From Ehretia macrophylla (taxonomy: Eukaryota > Streptophyta > Magnoliopsida > Boraginales > Ehretiaceae): DNA of 64,000 nt. Under the pieces are notes generated by a model. That model was not told where the DNA came from, ran no database searches, and saw only the letters and a list, made by a program, of their open reading frames with translations. Within the stretch, counting starts at the first letter, position 1. Each line of letters begins with the position of its first letter. The stretch is taken from contig CM075767.1 in assembly GCA_037974665.1 (NCBI GenBank), positions 4,241,501 to 4,305,500 of the forward strand, read 5' to 3'. Positions 1 to 9,296 of this stretch are shown here, piece after piece. A program made the translations under genes and the position numbers.

Positions 1-1878
1 TATATAAAACAAGTCCAGTGAGGATTCGATAAATCTTTTAAGTATTTACTATACTCCTTGGAAATTATCCTTTGACCAGTAAACACATAATCAACATCAA
101 TAACAATATAAGCACAACAATAATAATAACCAATCAATAAGGGTACTCTAATTGGTGTAGCTCCAAACGCCATCATGATCTCAACCATCTTCTTATAACT
201 CCCCATTACCCACACACCCGAGGTACCTCACTAGCCCCTCCCTCCATGGCACCTCCGCCCATGTGAGTTGGGGGTAGTTTATGATAGTCATGCCGTTATC
301 AACCCGATAGCCCAACACTGCCCGAGAGGTGGCACACACATACCAAGACTCATGACAATAGTAATAATCATTCATATCACAAGAGGACAACAAAAGTAGG
401 TTGCCTGTCTCCCGGCTTCATCAATAATCAATCAATTAATATCATTTCAACAGCATAACATCAATTAATTAAATAAACAACTAACAACTAAGTTAGATGA
501 TAAAGTAGGCCACCCAACTCAATATGCATTAAACCATACAACCAAACCCGAATCTAACCAACAACAACTCATGGTTCAACCACTCAAACACCACCCAAAC
601 AACTAAAGACATTATTTCAACATTTAAAGAAAAACTACTCAAACTTCTAAAAGTCATAACTTACAATCTACTAATCCAATAACCTCCAAACCAGTTTCTA
701 TCACTCACCCACTCAAGCAACTACATTAGTCCCCTCGGAAACCAACCACAATCCATCCAATACAAGCCCAACAACCCTAAAACCTCAATGCACCATGGCT
801 GAAATTTTTGGACTTTCATTATGACATCACAATCAAAATTTTGGCATTACAACATTACTACCACGTATTTAACAAACTTTTAGAAACTAGCATCAATCAA
901 TTCCAACCACCACAACTCCATTAAATCAACAACAAGCCAATAACTCAATTTTAATACCCAAAAAATAGAAATACATACTACAACGGTTCAAAACAGCTAT
1001 AAACTCATATAAATGATCCTTAGCATCTACTGAGAAATATTCTAACATCAATTCAACAATTCAACAGCTAAAAATTCAATTATATGAATTGACATAAAAA
1101 TAACATTTTGAGATCTAGAATTTTTCTCTCACCTTTGATCAGAAATAAGCCTAGGAATGCATGCAATGAGCGCCCAACAAGTGGAATCTAGCTCGGTTTG
1201 CAAAACTACGGACAAAAACTAGGTTTTCTAAGGTAAAATTGCTTTGAAAATATTTTGAAAATGACTTCTATTTTCTCCTCCAAGGCCACGGAAATATGTG
1301 TGTGGTTTTAGGTATTTTTGTGCTTTTCTAATATGTGTTGATGTTTATAAGCTCAAGGTCAACAAAAATATAAAAAGTCAAAGGTGAATACTTAGTATTT
1401 TTATTGTATTTTTAGTCTTTTAATTCTATTTCTTGACTATTTTGCTCACCAACATGCAATTAACTCCTAGACTATTTTAAGTATCATATATTTTCAATTG
1501 ACAAGGAATTTCACATGTAAACATTTTTACACGACTCGGTTAAAAACTCAATTTTCGCAAAAGAAGGTGTAAAAACCTTTAAAATTCCTAATCTAATTCA
1601 AAATCCATTTTAATCAGACACGAGTCTATTAATATATGAGAACTAGGTTTTAAAATGTTTAAAACACCCGTGTAAAAATTTTTGCAGACGTGTGTTCAAA
1701 ATACTTCACAAAAACCGTCGATAAAATTTCTGATGCCGATTTTGATAAAAATTTCATGGATGCACACTTAGCACGTAATAGGAATATAAATCACAAAATT
1801 AGCACATTCTAACTCATATAACACATAAACAGGTCAAATCATACAAATCGAGACAAAGACGAAATCTAGGGTCTCACA
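1..1878 (-). repeat. 3' LTR of element G (partial)
   Basis: This matches the 5' LTR of G (13730-14480 joined to 20894-22565) from base 1, which corresponds to 14271. About 540 bp of this LTR therefore lie left of the window. On the minus strand it begins TGTGAGACCC at 1878, directly after the polypurine tract. No gene lies in it; open frames here are chance. It contains the shared LTR stem-loop at 383-408. Confidence 0.9.
383..408 (-). other. Shared LTR stem-loop, G 3' LTR copy
   Basis: On the minus strand the left arm GGCAAC pairs imperfectly with GTTGTCC around a CTACTTTT loop. The same structure recurs in the LTRs of six other families in this window. Confidence 0.55.
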
Positions 1879-1895
1879 TTCTCCCTTCCTTAAAG
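1879..1895 (-). promoter_or_regulatory. Polypurine tract of G
   Basis: On the minus strand CTTTAAGGAAGGGAGAA lies just before the LTR start TGTGAGACC. This is the expected plus-strand primer site for reverse transcription. Confidence 0.8.
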
Positions 1896-1896
1896 A

Positions 1897-1914
1897 AATT
1901 TCATCCTCGAAATT
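1897..1914 (-). other. PPT-proximal 18-bp inverted repeat (G)
   Basis: On the minus strand: arm AATTTCG, centre AGGA, arm TGAAATT. Six pairs are Watson-Crick and the closing pair is G-T. It lies next to the polypurine tract and inside the integrase reading frame. The arms differ from those of C, A and E, yet pairing is kept. Confidence 0.7.
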
Positions 1915-3386
1915 CTTACTTGCTGAACAGAAAAGATCTGGATACTGCCACTGCATCTGATCTTTTCTCTCCCAAGTAGCTTCCTTAATCCCGTGATACT
2001 TCCACAACACTTTGACCATTGGAATCTTCTTCGACCTCAACTCCCGTTCCATCGATCAAGAATGCGAATCGACCTCTTATCATAAGTCAGATTCTCACGA
2101 AGCTGTAACGGCTCTGGCTCTAGAATATGAGAAGGATCCAGATTATATTTCCGCAAATTAGACATGTGAAAAACATCATGAACATTAAAGAAGTTCTCCG
2201 GTAAAGCCAACCGATATACTAACTTGCCAACCCTGTCGATAATCTCAAACGGCCCTGCAAACCTCGGACTCAGCTTACTACCTTTACCATAGCGAGCAAA
2301 CCCCTTTCGAGGAGACAATTTCAAGAAAACCCGATCCCCGACTGCAAATTCCAAATCTCGACGTCGCTTATCAACATAACTCTTGTATCTGCTCTGCGCT
2401 GTAAGCATTCTCTGTCTGATCAACTGAACATTCTCAATCTTCTTTAAAAGCTCTGGCATGATAGTCGGATCAATAGCCTTCATCTCCCCTACTTCATCCC
2501 AATACAAAGGTGATCGGTACTTACGGCCGCAAAGAGTTGCAAAAGGTGCCATCCCAATAGTCGCTTGATAACTATTATTATAGGCAAACTCGGCAAGTGG
2601 TAGATGTTTCTCCCAATTCTTCCCAAAGTCCAGAACATAAGCCCTGAGCATATCTTCCAGAATCTGAATAGTTCTCTCAGACTGACCGTCAGTATGTGGA
2701 TGATACGTTGTGCTGAAGTTTAACTGAGTACCCAAAGTTTCCTGAAGTTTCTCCCACAATCGAGAAGTAAATCGAGGATCTCGATCTGAGACAATACTAG
2801 ATGGAATCCCGTGAAGTCTAACAATCTGATCCAAATAAAGATCCGTCAACTTTGCAACCTCATTTCCCATCCTCATCGGAATAAAATGAGCGGTCTTCGT
2901 CAAATGGTCCACAACAACCCAAACTGCATCGTTAACTCTCAGTGTTCTAGGCAAACCAGTGACGAAGTCCATCGTAATATGCTCCCACTTCCACTCTGGT
3001 ATTGCCAACGACTGAAGTAACCCTGCGGGTCGTTGATGTTCGGCCTTTACTCGCTGACAAGTTAAACATTTGGATACAAACTGTGCAACCTTCCTTTTCA
3101 TGTTATTCCACCAATAATATTGCTTCAAATCCCGATACATCTTGTTTCCAACGGGATGAATGGTGTACTTAGAATTATGAGCCTCCTCCAGAATACCTCT
3201 CCTCAAACCCGGTTCATCTGGAACACAAACCCTGTTCCGAAACTGAAGAATACCATCTTCATGTAGTTTGAAATTAGATTGATCATCTGTGATATGATCC
3301 TTGATCTTCTGAAGTTTTGAATCAAGTTGTTGAGCTTCTCCGATTTGAGACAGCAATAAAGGTTGAATACGGAGATGTGAACACAA

Positions 3387-3618
3387 CACCCCAACCTGAG
3401 TCAATTCCAGTATCCAATAACTGAATTCCTCAAGAACTTCCCACTTTTTAACAGCCAAACAAGAAATACTCGTCTTACGGCTAAGAGTGTATGCTACCAC
3501 ATCACCCCAACCTGAGTTAATTCCGGTATCCAATAACTGAATTCCTCAAGAACTTCCCACTTTTTAACAGCCAAACAAGAAATACTCGCCTTATGGCTAA
3601 GAGCGTCTGCTACCACAT
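3387..3618. repeat. 116-bp tandem duplication inside G pol
   Basis: Copy 1 (3387-3502) and copy 2 (3503-3618) both begin CACCCCAACCTGAGT and end CTACCACAT. They differ by a handful of substitutions. The period is not a multiple of three, so the duplication itself shifts the frame between RNase H and integrase. Confidence 0.9.
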
Positions 3619-4702
3619 TTGTCTTCCCAAACAGATAATTGATAGAACAATTATAATATCCGAGAAGTTCCATCCACCTCCGTTGATACATATTCAACTC
3701 CTTCTGTGAGAAAAAATACTTCAGACTTTTATGATCAGTGAAAATCTCGAACTTACTGCCCCACATATAATGACGCCACTTTTTCAGTGCGAATACAACG
3801 ACTGCCAACTCAAGATCATGAGTCGGATAATTCACCTCATACAGCTTCAACTTTTTAGAAGCATAGGCAATAACCCGACCATTTTGCATAAGTACACAAC
3901 CCAAGCCCTCCTTGGATGCATCGCTATAGATAACCATATTATCGGTTCCCTCTAGTAGAGCAAGTAATGAAGCGGTAGTCAACCTCTTTTTCAACTCCTG
4001 AAACCCACTCTCACATTTCTCATCCCAAGTAAAGCTGGTTCGTTTTTGAGTTAACTTAGAAAGTGGCCCTACAATCTTAGAAAAGTCCTTCACAAACCTA
4101 CGGTAATAACCTGCCATGCCAAGGAAGCTACGAACCTCCGAAATATTCTCCGGCCTTTTTCAAGACATCACCATTTCAATCTTAGTAGGATCTACTAAAA
4201 TACTACTATGTGTAATCACATGGCCAAGAAAAGATATTCGTTGCAGCCAAAATTCACATTTGCTAAACTTTGCAAACAACTGATGCTCCTACAGCTTTTG
4301 TAAGACAAGCCGTAGATGTTGCTCGTGCTCTAATTCAGACTTAGAATAAACCAAGATATCATCAATAAAGATTACCACGAACTGGTCCAAGTATGGCTGA
4401 AAGACTCGATGCATAAGATCTATGAATGCTGCCGGTGCATTAGTCAGTCCGAAAGGCATAACTTCAAATTCATAATGCCTGTACCGAGTCCTGAAAGCAG
4501 ACTTTAGAACATCCTCCGTACGAATTCGAAGCTGATAATACCCCTGCCTCAAGTCAAACTTAGAGTAGACTTTGGCTTCCTTAAGCTGATCAAACAACTC
4601 GTCAATCAGTGGCAAATGATACTTATTCTTAATGGTCACTTGGTTCAAACCAAGATAGTCAATACAAAATATCAAGGTACCATCCTTCTTCTTCATAAAT
4701 AA
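3503..4702 (-). pseudogene. C-terminal RT and RNase H of G pol (broken)
   Basis: The RT part shows [30 protein letters not shown] and the active-site box [10 protein letters not shown]. The RNase H part shows [22 protein letters not shown] and VVADALS. RT copies the RNA and RNase H removes it. Stops and a frame change near 4120-4290 separate the two. The N-terminal half of RT lies at 8332-8700, cut away by insertion of H at the codons joining APVLF to KKKDG. Bases 4698-4702 (AATAA) are the left target duplication of H. Confidence 0.88.
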
Positions 4703-5458
4703 TGATGCGAACCAGCCATCCACATTCATTGCACCATTTGGATGAATTTTCCAGCAAAGATTCAAGTCAAGATTCTATTTTCAAGATTCAAGAACTTCAA
4801 GATTCTTCAAGAAGTTTCAAGAAGATTTGAAGATTTAGTCAAGATTTGATTTCTTTGTAATTTTATCCTAGTTTTAGTTTTCAGTTTTAGTTTAATTTCC
4901 TATGGATGAATTTAGGTGTTCACACTAGGAGAGAGACTTTCTTGGGCTACAAGATTAGGTGTTCACACTAGAAAGGAGCTTTTCTTGGGCTGCAAGTTTG
5001 CTTCCTTTTTAGTTACTATTCACGTCACTATTCACGTGAATAGTTAATAGGAGTCTTTTCTTGGTCTCCAAGTTTGTTTCCTTCGACCTAGTTACTATTC
5101 ACGTTTTCCTACTTGGGCTAGGGTTTAGGAGTCCTTTTCCAAGCAGGATACTTATTTGTTATTGCCTATATAAGGCACTTTTTGTGATAATAAAGTTAGA
5201 CAATTCTGAAATTAAATTGTGAGATTATTCTCCTTGAGTTCTCCAAGAGACTCTTTCGAACTTATCAAGGGATTCCTTGTGGCGTTCAACCTTGACTTAT
5301 CAAGCGGATTTCCATCCCCGTTTGTGGCGTCTTCACCATACCAAGGTTCTTGTCTTGCTAGGCAAAGGGTCGCGGTTCCATCCATTCTTGAAAGATCTTG
5401 GGTTTGTTTTACCAATCTTGGTGTTGGGTCGCGTCACATGTTGACTAGGTTCGTATCA
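4703..5458 (+). repeat. 5' LTR of H
   Basis: It begins TGATGCGAACC and ends GGTTCGTATCA. It has a TATA box at 5167-5174 and AATAAA-like sequence near 5192. A ~50-bp unit beginning AGGTGTTCACACTAG is present twice in tandem (about 4913-5010). The first 150 bp are rich in TCAAGA-type simple repeats. It matches the right LTR with only a few differences by eye. Open frames here, including the one from 5219, are not genes. Confidence 0.92.
5167..5174 (+). promoter_or_regulatory. TATA box of H 5' LTR
   Basis: TATATAAG in the context CCTATATAAGGC. It is the best promoter candidate for H transcription and is repeated in the 3' LTR at 8040-8047. Confidence 0.6.
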
Positions 5459-5460
5459 GT

Positions 5461-5473
5461 TGGTAATCAGAGC
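5461..5473 (+). promoter_or_regulatory. Primer-binding site of H (variant)
   Basis: TGGTAATCAGAGC lies two bases after the LTR. It resembles the initiator tRNA-Met site TGGTATCAGAGC with one extra A. This is the same position as the PBS in the other elements. Confidence 0.65.
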
Positions 5474-6317
5474 TTAGGTTTATCAGGTTTGTCTATCCTT
5501 TTCTTGTTTTTCTTGGTTAATTTCTTGAGTCTAGGTCTAGGTTTTAATTCCTTTCTTCGTTCTTGATTGTGTCATGCTTCCAATTCGTTTTCTTGGTTGT
5601 GTCTTGATTCCGTTCTTGTTCTTTTAATTTCGTGTCTTGAGTCTTCTTCTCCGTTTCTTGAGTCTTGTCTTCAATTTTGTTTTCTTGCTTTCAATTTCGT
5701 TTCTTGTTAAGCTTTCAATTGGCCAAACCCTAGAATCTTGAATTAGGGTTTCTTGTGTTTCTAAATTCGAAGTCTTGGTTACTTGCTCATTGTCTTTGTT
5801 TCTGAAAATCAAGAAAGGAACATCAAGAAAGAAAAGAAACTTCAAGAAAAAAAAAAAAAAAAAAAAAAAAAGGCAAAACAGTGAACAGTAAAAAAACTTG
5901 TTTTTGTTGAATTAGCCTTCGTGGCCAAGCTTTTCTGAAGGGAAACGACGTTTTGAGCATAACCCACAGTTTAACTGTGGGCACCACCCTCTTAGGGCCA
6001 AATTCCAACGTTTGCTATGAGGTTTGGGCATTTTTGTGTTTTAGAATAGGGTTTTTGCAACTTTCCTTATTTTTCTAGGTTTTCTTCTTCGAGTTTTATT
6101 CAAGTTTCTTTCTCTAACCTTGTTTCCAGAGTGTTAGAGGTCTGAAAAAAAAAAAAGTCAGATTCCAAAATTGATTATTACGCTGCTTGGTATTCTTGGT
6201 AAGTTCTAGGGGCTTGAAAGAGAGAATACGAGAGGAAAAAGGCAAAGTGTGTGAGATTATTAGAGGGTAAAAGCTAAAGTGAGTTGAGCGAAACACGTGA
6301 GGGAGTGAAATTCAATC
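5474..6317 (+). other. 5' leader of H
   Basis: No credible gene. It contains repeated TTCTTG/TTTCTT tracts, a 25-A run at 5847-5871 and a perfect inverted repeat at 5963-5981 (CCCACAG, TTTAA, CTGTGGG). Possible roles in RNA dimerisation or packaging are inference only. Confidence 0.5.
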
Positions 6318-7577
6318 ATGGCTCATAATCAAGAGGATGACACAAAAGTAGAAGCTCAACAACCAGTTCTGAATTTACAGTTGCAAGCTTTTTTGGGAGA
6401 GATGAGACAGATGATGAGAGCTGAATTTGAACAAATACATGAGAGGTTTGAAAGAATATATAAGGTCGAGCCCGAGTTCAAACAATCCACCAATGCCACG
6501 ACCTCCCAAGGTAAATCAGCTTCTACTATGACTCGATCTAGTGAGATTAGATGTTTTAAATGTCAGGGATGGGGACACATTGGAAGCCAATGCCCAAACA
6601 AGCAAGCATTGGTAGTCTTGGAGAGTGGTGGGATTGAGTCCAAAGACGAAATGCATTTTGATGACATACCCATGCTAGGAGACACCACGGAGGTTGAAGA
6701 AGAGTTTGGGGCAGATTATGGAGAGTTGCTTGGACTGGTGACCCGACGACCCTTAAGCTTGAAAGCTGAAGAAGAGGAAGAAGTAGTGCAACATGAGAAC
6801 ATCTTTCATACTCGCTGCCACGTGGAAGATAAGGTATGTAGTGTTATTATTGATGGTGGTAGTTGTACTAATGTTGCTAGTGCTTCTATGGTTGAAAAGC
6901 TAGGGCTCAACACAGTTAAGCACCCACGTCCATACAAACTGCAGTGGCTGAATAATTGTGGTGAAGTAGGGGTTATAAAGCAGGTTGTTGTACCATTTCG
7001 AATTGGAAAGTATAAAGATGAGGTATTGTGTGATGTGGTAACAATGCATGCTGGACATCTACTCTTAGGAAGACCGTGGCAATTTGATCGACGTGTGCAG
7101 CATGATGGCTTCACCAATAAGTGCACATTCATGTTCAATCAGCGGTCAATCACTCTAGTTTGCATAACACCAAAAAAAGTTTATGAGAGTGAACAAAAGA
7201 ATTTGAGAGAACAAAAGAATTTGAGTGAGCAAAAGATTGAGAGTGAAAAGAAAAAAAGCAAGGTTGAATTAGGAAAGGTAGAGAGGAAAGAAAAGAATTC
7301 AACCAATGAGGTAAAAATAGAGGGAAAGCAAAGAAATTTTTATGCAAAAGCAAGTGAGGTTAAGAGAGCTTTGATTTCAAAAAGGCCAATGATTATACTT
7401 ATGTACAAAGAGGCTCTTTTAAACACTAACCAACTTTACTCTGCATTGCATAGTGTTTCTTTCTTGCAGGATTTTGAGGAAGTGTTTCCTGCGGATGTAC
7501 CACATGGTCTACCACCTAGGCTGGTCTTTGAACCTGGTGGATTTGAGGACAAATCCTTCTCAAGAGGGGGGGAATGA
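6318..7577 (+). CDS. Gag C-terminal/protease polyprotein of H (deletion derivative)
   Basis: A 419-codon open frame starts at the ATG in ATTCAATCATGGCTC. Residues 1-75 are a short N-terminal part with a predicted helical stretch (EMRQMMRAEFEQIHERFER); the usual large gag core is absent. Residues about 79-92 form a CCHC knuckle, CFKCQGWGHIGSQC. An acidic linker follows. Around residue 178 is the retropepsin-like motif VIIDGGSCTNVAS, with HLLLGRPWQFDR about 70 residues later. A Lys/Glu-rich region follows (residues ~285-340). The ORF ends just after EEVFPADVPHGLPP, which in relatives begins RT, and fuses to a short Arg/Gly tail at the polypurine tract. It may be translated to nucleocapsid plus protease; activity is untested. 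Confidence 0.85.
   Translation: MAHNQEDDTKVEAQQPVLNLQLQAFLGEMRQMMRAEFEQIHERFERIYKVEPEFKQSTNATTSQGKSASTMTRSSEIRCFKCQGWGHIGSQCPNKQALVVLESGGIESKDEMHFDDIPMLGDTTEVEEEFGADYGELLGLVTRRPLSLKAEEEEEVVQHENIFHTRCHVEDKVCSVIIDGGSCTNVASASMVEKLGLNTVKHPRPYKLQWLNNCGEVGVIKQVVVPFRIGKYKDEVLCDVVTMHAGHLLLGRPWQFDRRVQHDGFTNKCTFMFNQRSITLVCITPKKVYESEQKNLREQKNLSEQKIESEKKKSKVELGKVERKEKNSTNEVKIEGKQRNFYAKASEVKRALISKRPMIILMYKEALLNTNQLYSALHSVSFLQDFEEVFPADVPHGLPPRLVFEPGGFEDKSFSRGGE
7539..7556 (+). other. PPT-proximal 18-bp inverted repeat (H)
   Basis: Arm GGATTTG, centre AGGA, arm CAAATCC: seven perfect pairs. Size, centre and place relative to the polypurine tract are the same as in L, C, A, E, B and G, but the arms are unrelated in sequence. 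Confidence 0.75.
7561..7574 (+). promoter_or_regulatory. Polypurine tract of H
   Basis: A purine run including eight G residues ends one base before the 3' LTR start TGATGCG. It overlaps the stop codon end of the ORF. Confidence 0.8.
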
Positions 7578-8331
7578 TGCGAACCAGCCATCCACATTCA
7601 TTGCACCATTTGGATGAATTTTCCAGCAAAGATTCAAGTCAAGATTCTATTTTCAAGATTCAAGAACTTCAAGATTCTTCAAGAAGTTTCAAGAAGATTT
7701 GAAGATTTAGTCAAGATTTGATTTCTTTGTAATTTTATCCTAGTTTTAGTTTTCAGTTTTAGTTTAATTTCCTATGGATGAATTTAGGTGTTCACACTAG
7801 GAGAGAGACTTTCTTGGGCTACAAGATTAGGTGTTCACACTAGAAAGGAGCTTTTCTTGGGCTGCAAGTTTGCTTCCTTTTTAGTTACTATTCACGTCAC
7901 TATTCACGTGAATAGTTAATAAGAGTCTTTTCTTGGTCTCCAAGTTTGTTTCCTTTGACCTAGTTACTATTCACGGGTTTCCTAGTTGGGCTAGGGTTTA
8001 GGAGTCCTTTTCCAAGCAGGATACTTATTTGTTATTGCCTATATAAGGCACTTTTTGTGATAATAAAGTTAGACAATTCTGAAATTAAATTGTGAGATTA
8101 TTCTCCTTGAGTTCTCCAAGAGACTCTTTCGAACTTATCAAGGGATTCCTTGTGGCGTTCAACCTTGACTTATCAAGCGGATTTCCATCCCCGTTTGTGG
8201 CGTCTTCACCATACCAAGGTTCTTGTCTTGCTAGGCAAAGGGTCGCGGTTCCATCCATTCTTGAAAGATCTTGGGTTTGTTTTACCAATCTTGGTGTTGG
8301 GTCGCGTCACATGTTGACTAGGTTCGTATCA
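7575..8331 (+). repeat. 3' LTR of H
   Basis: It is almost identical to 4703-5458, with a few substitutions and a one-base length change near 7970. Its TATA box copy is at 8040-8047. It is followed by the right target duplication AATAA at 8332-8336. Confidence 0.92.
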
Positions 8332-9281
8332 AATAAAACAGGTGCTCCCCATAGTGAAGAACTCTGCGGAATGAAACCCTTCTCTAATAAATTATGCAGT
8401 TGAGTTTTCAGCTCCTTCAGCTCAACTGGTGCCATCCGATACGCTGATTTAGAAATAGGTTGAGTACCGAGAATCAGATTAATCCCAAACTCAACATCTC
8501 TCTCCGGCTGCAATCCTGGCAACTCCTTGGGAAATACATTAGGATATTCCCGAATAATAGGAACTTCCTCCAACTTTAGCTTATCAGATGGCTTGTTGAT
8601 CAAATAAGCTAGATAACCCGAACACCCCTTACTCACTAGCTTAACAGCTTTAGTTGATGAGATAATAAAACTCGTCTTGGCATCCTGGTTCCCCACTAAC
8701 TCAACCGCTGGCTAATCTGGCAAACGAAACTATACTGCCTTTGTTCTGTAGTTTGACTGGGCATCGTACTTAGAAAGCCAATCCATATCCAAGATAACAT
8801 CATAACCCCAGATAGGAAATAAGATAAGGTCCGAAGGAAAATCCTGACCCTTAACATTTATTTTACAGTCTTTAAATACTAAGCCAGTCACATACTTATC
8901 AGTTACTAATCTCAACCATATAAGGCAATCTTTCAGGTTGTATGTTAACACATTGCACACAAGTAGGTGTAATGAAAGAATGCGTAGCACCAGAATCAAT
9001 CAACACTTTAACAAGTTGATTGAGTATAAGGAAGTTACCTTCGACAACTGCCGCTGCCTCAGGTACCTTCTCCAAATCCACTGCGTAGGCCCGAGCCTGA
9101 ACCCGCTGCTGTTGAGGTGCACCATTGGTAGGTTGTTCCTGATAACCCTGGGTCGCTGTCCGACCCTAAGACCTCTGAAATCTAGGGCAATCCCTTGCCC
9201 TGTGCTGATTACTGCCGCAACCTAAACATGTTCCTGCCTTCACACTATAGTCGGCCTCCAAATGGCCCTGACGCTTGCAGT
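8332..9281 (-). pseudogene. Second zinc knuckle, protease and N-terminal RT of G (broken)
   Basis: Read leftward: a knuckle CLGCGSNQHRARDC near 9190-9230, then a protease with LIDSGATHSF (about 9005) and the flap-side ILDMDWLSKYDA. A linker leads to the RT start (VFPKELPGLQPERDVEF, RMAPVELKELKTQLHNLLEKGF, SSLWGAPVLF). The upstream knuckle CTYCKRQGHLEADY has Tyr instead of the last Cys. Several stops and frame changes break it. RT resumes at 4702 on the other side of H. Confidence 0.85.
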
Positions 9282-9296
9282 AAGTACACTGACTAA

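Larger units (their letters stand above)
1834..3502 (-). pseudogene. Integrase and chromodomain-like tail of G pol (broken)
   Basis: The reading shows an HHCC zinc-binding region (HNSKYTIHP followed by KCLTCQ), the core aspartates in MDFVTGLP and VSDRDPRF, and a glutamate in the SERTIQILEDML region. A GPF module (RFAGPFEI) and a chromodomain-like end (VKVLWKYHGIKEATWERKD) follow. Integrase would insert the cDNA and the tail would guide it to chromatin (family knowledge). A frameshift near 2045 separates integrase from the tail, and the upstream tandem duplication shifts frame again. The tail frame runs through the polypurine tract and about 14 codons into the LTR, stopping at 1834. Confidence 0.85.
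4703..8331 (+). mobile_element. Element H: non-autonomous gypsy-type element with CCHC and protease, no RT or integrase
   Basis: The 3629-bp element is bounded by 756/757-bp LTRs and an exact 5-bp target duplication AATAA (4698-4702 and 8332-8336). Order: LTR, PBS, ~0.85-kb leader, one 419-codon ORF, inverted repeat, polypurine tract, LTR. The ORF holds a zinc knuckle and a retropepsin-like domain and ends near the start of RT. Everything from RT to the end of pol is missing, so an autonomous relative must supply RT and integrase. The near-identical LTRs make it one of the youngest insertions here. Confidence 0.92.

Noticed and set aside
5219-5566. Open frames in the H LTRs (also 8092-8403) as genes
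   Set aside because: They lie within LTR sequence, have no domain and end differently in the two copies because the right one runs into G.
5847-5871. A 25-A run as the tail of a retroposed sequence
   Set aside because: It lies inside the leader of H with no target duplication around it; it is simple-sequence expansion.
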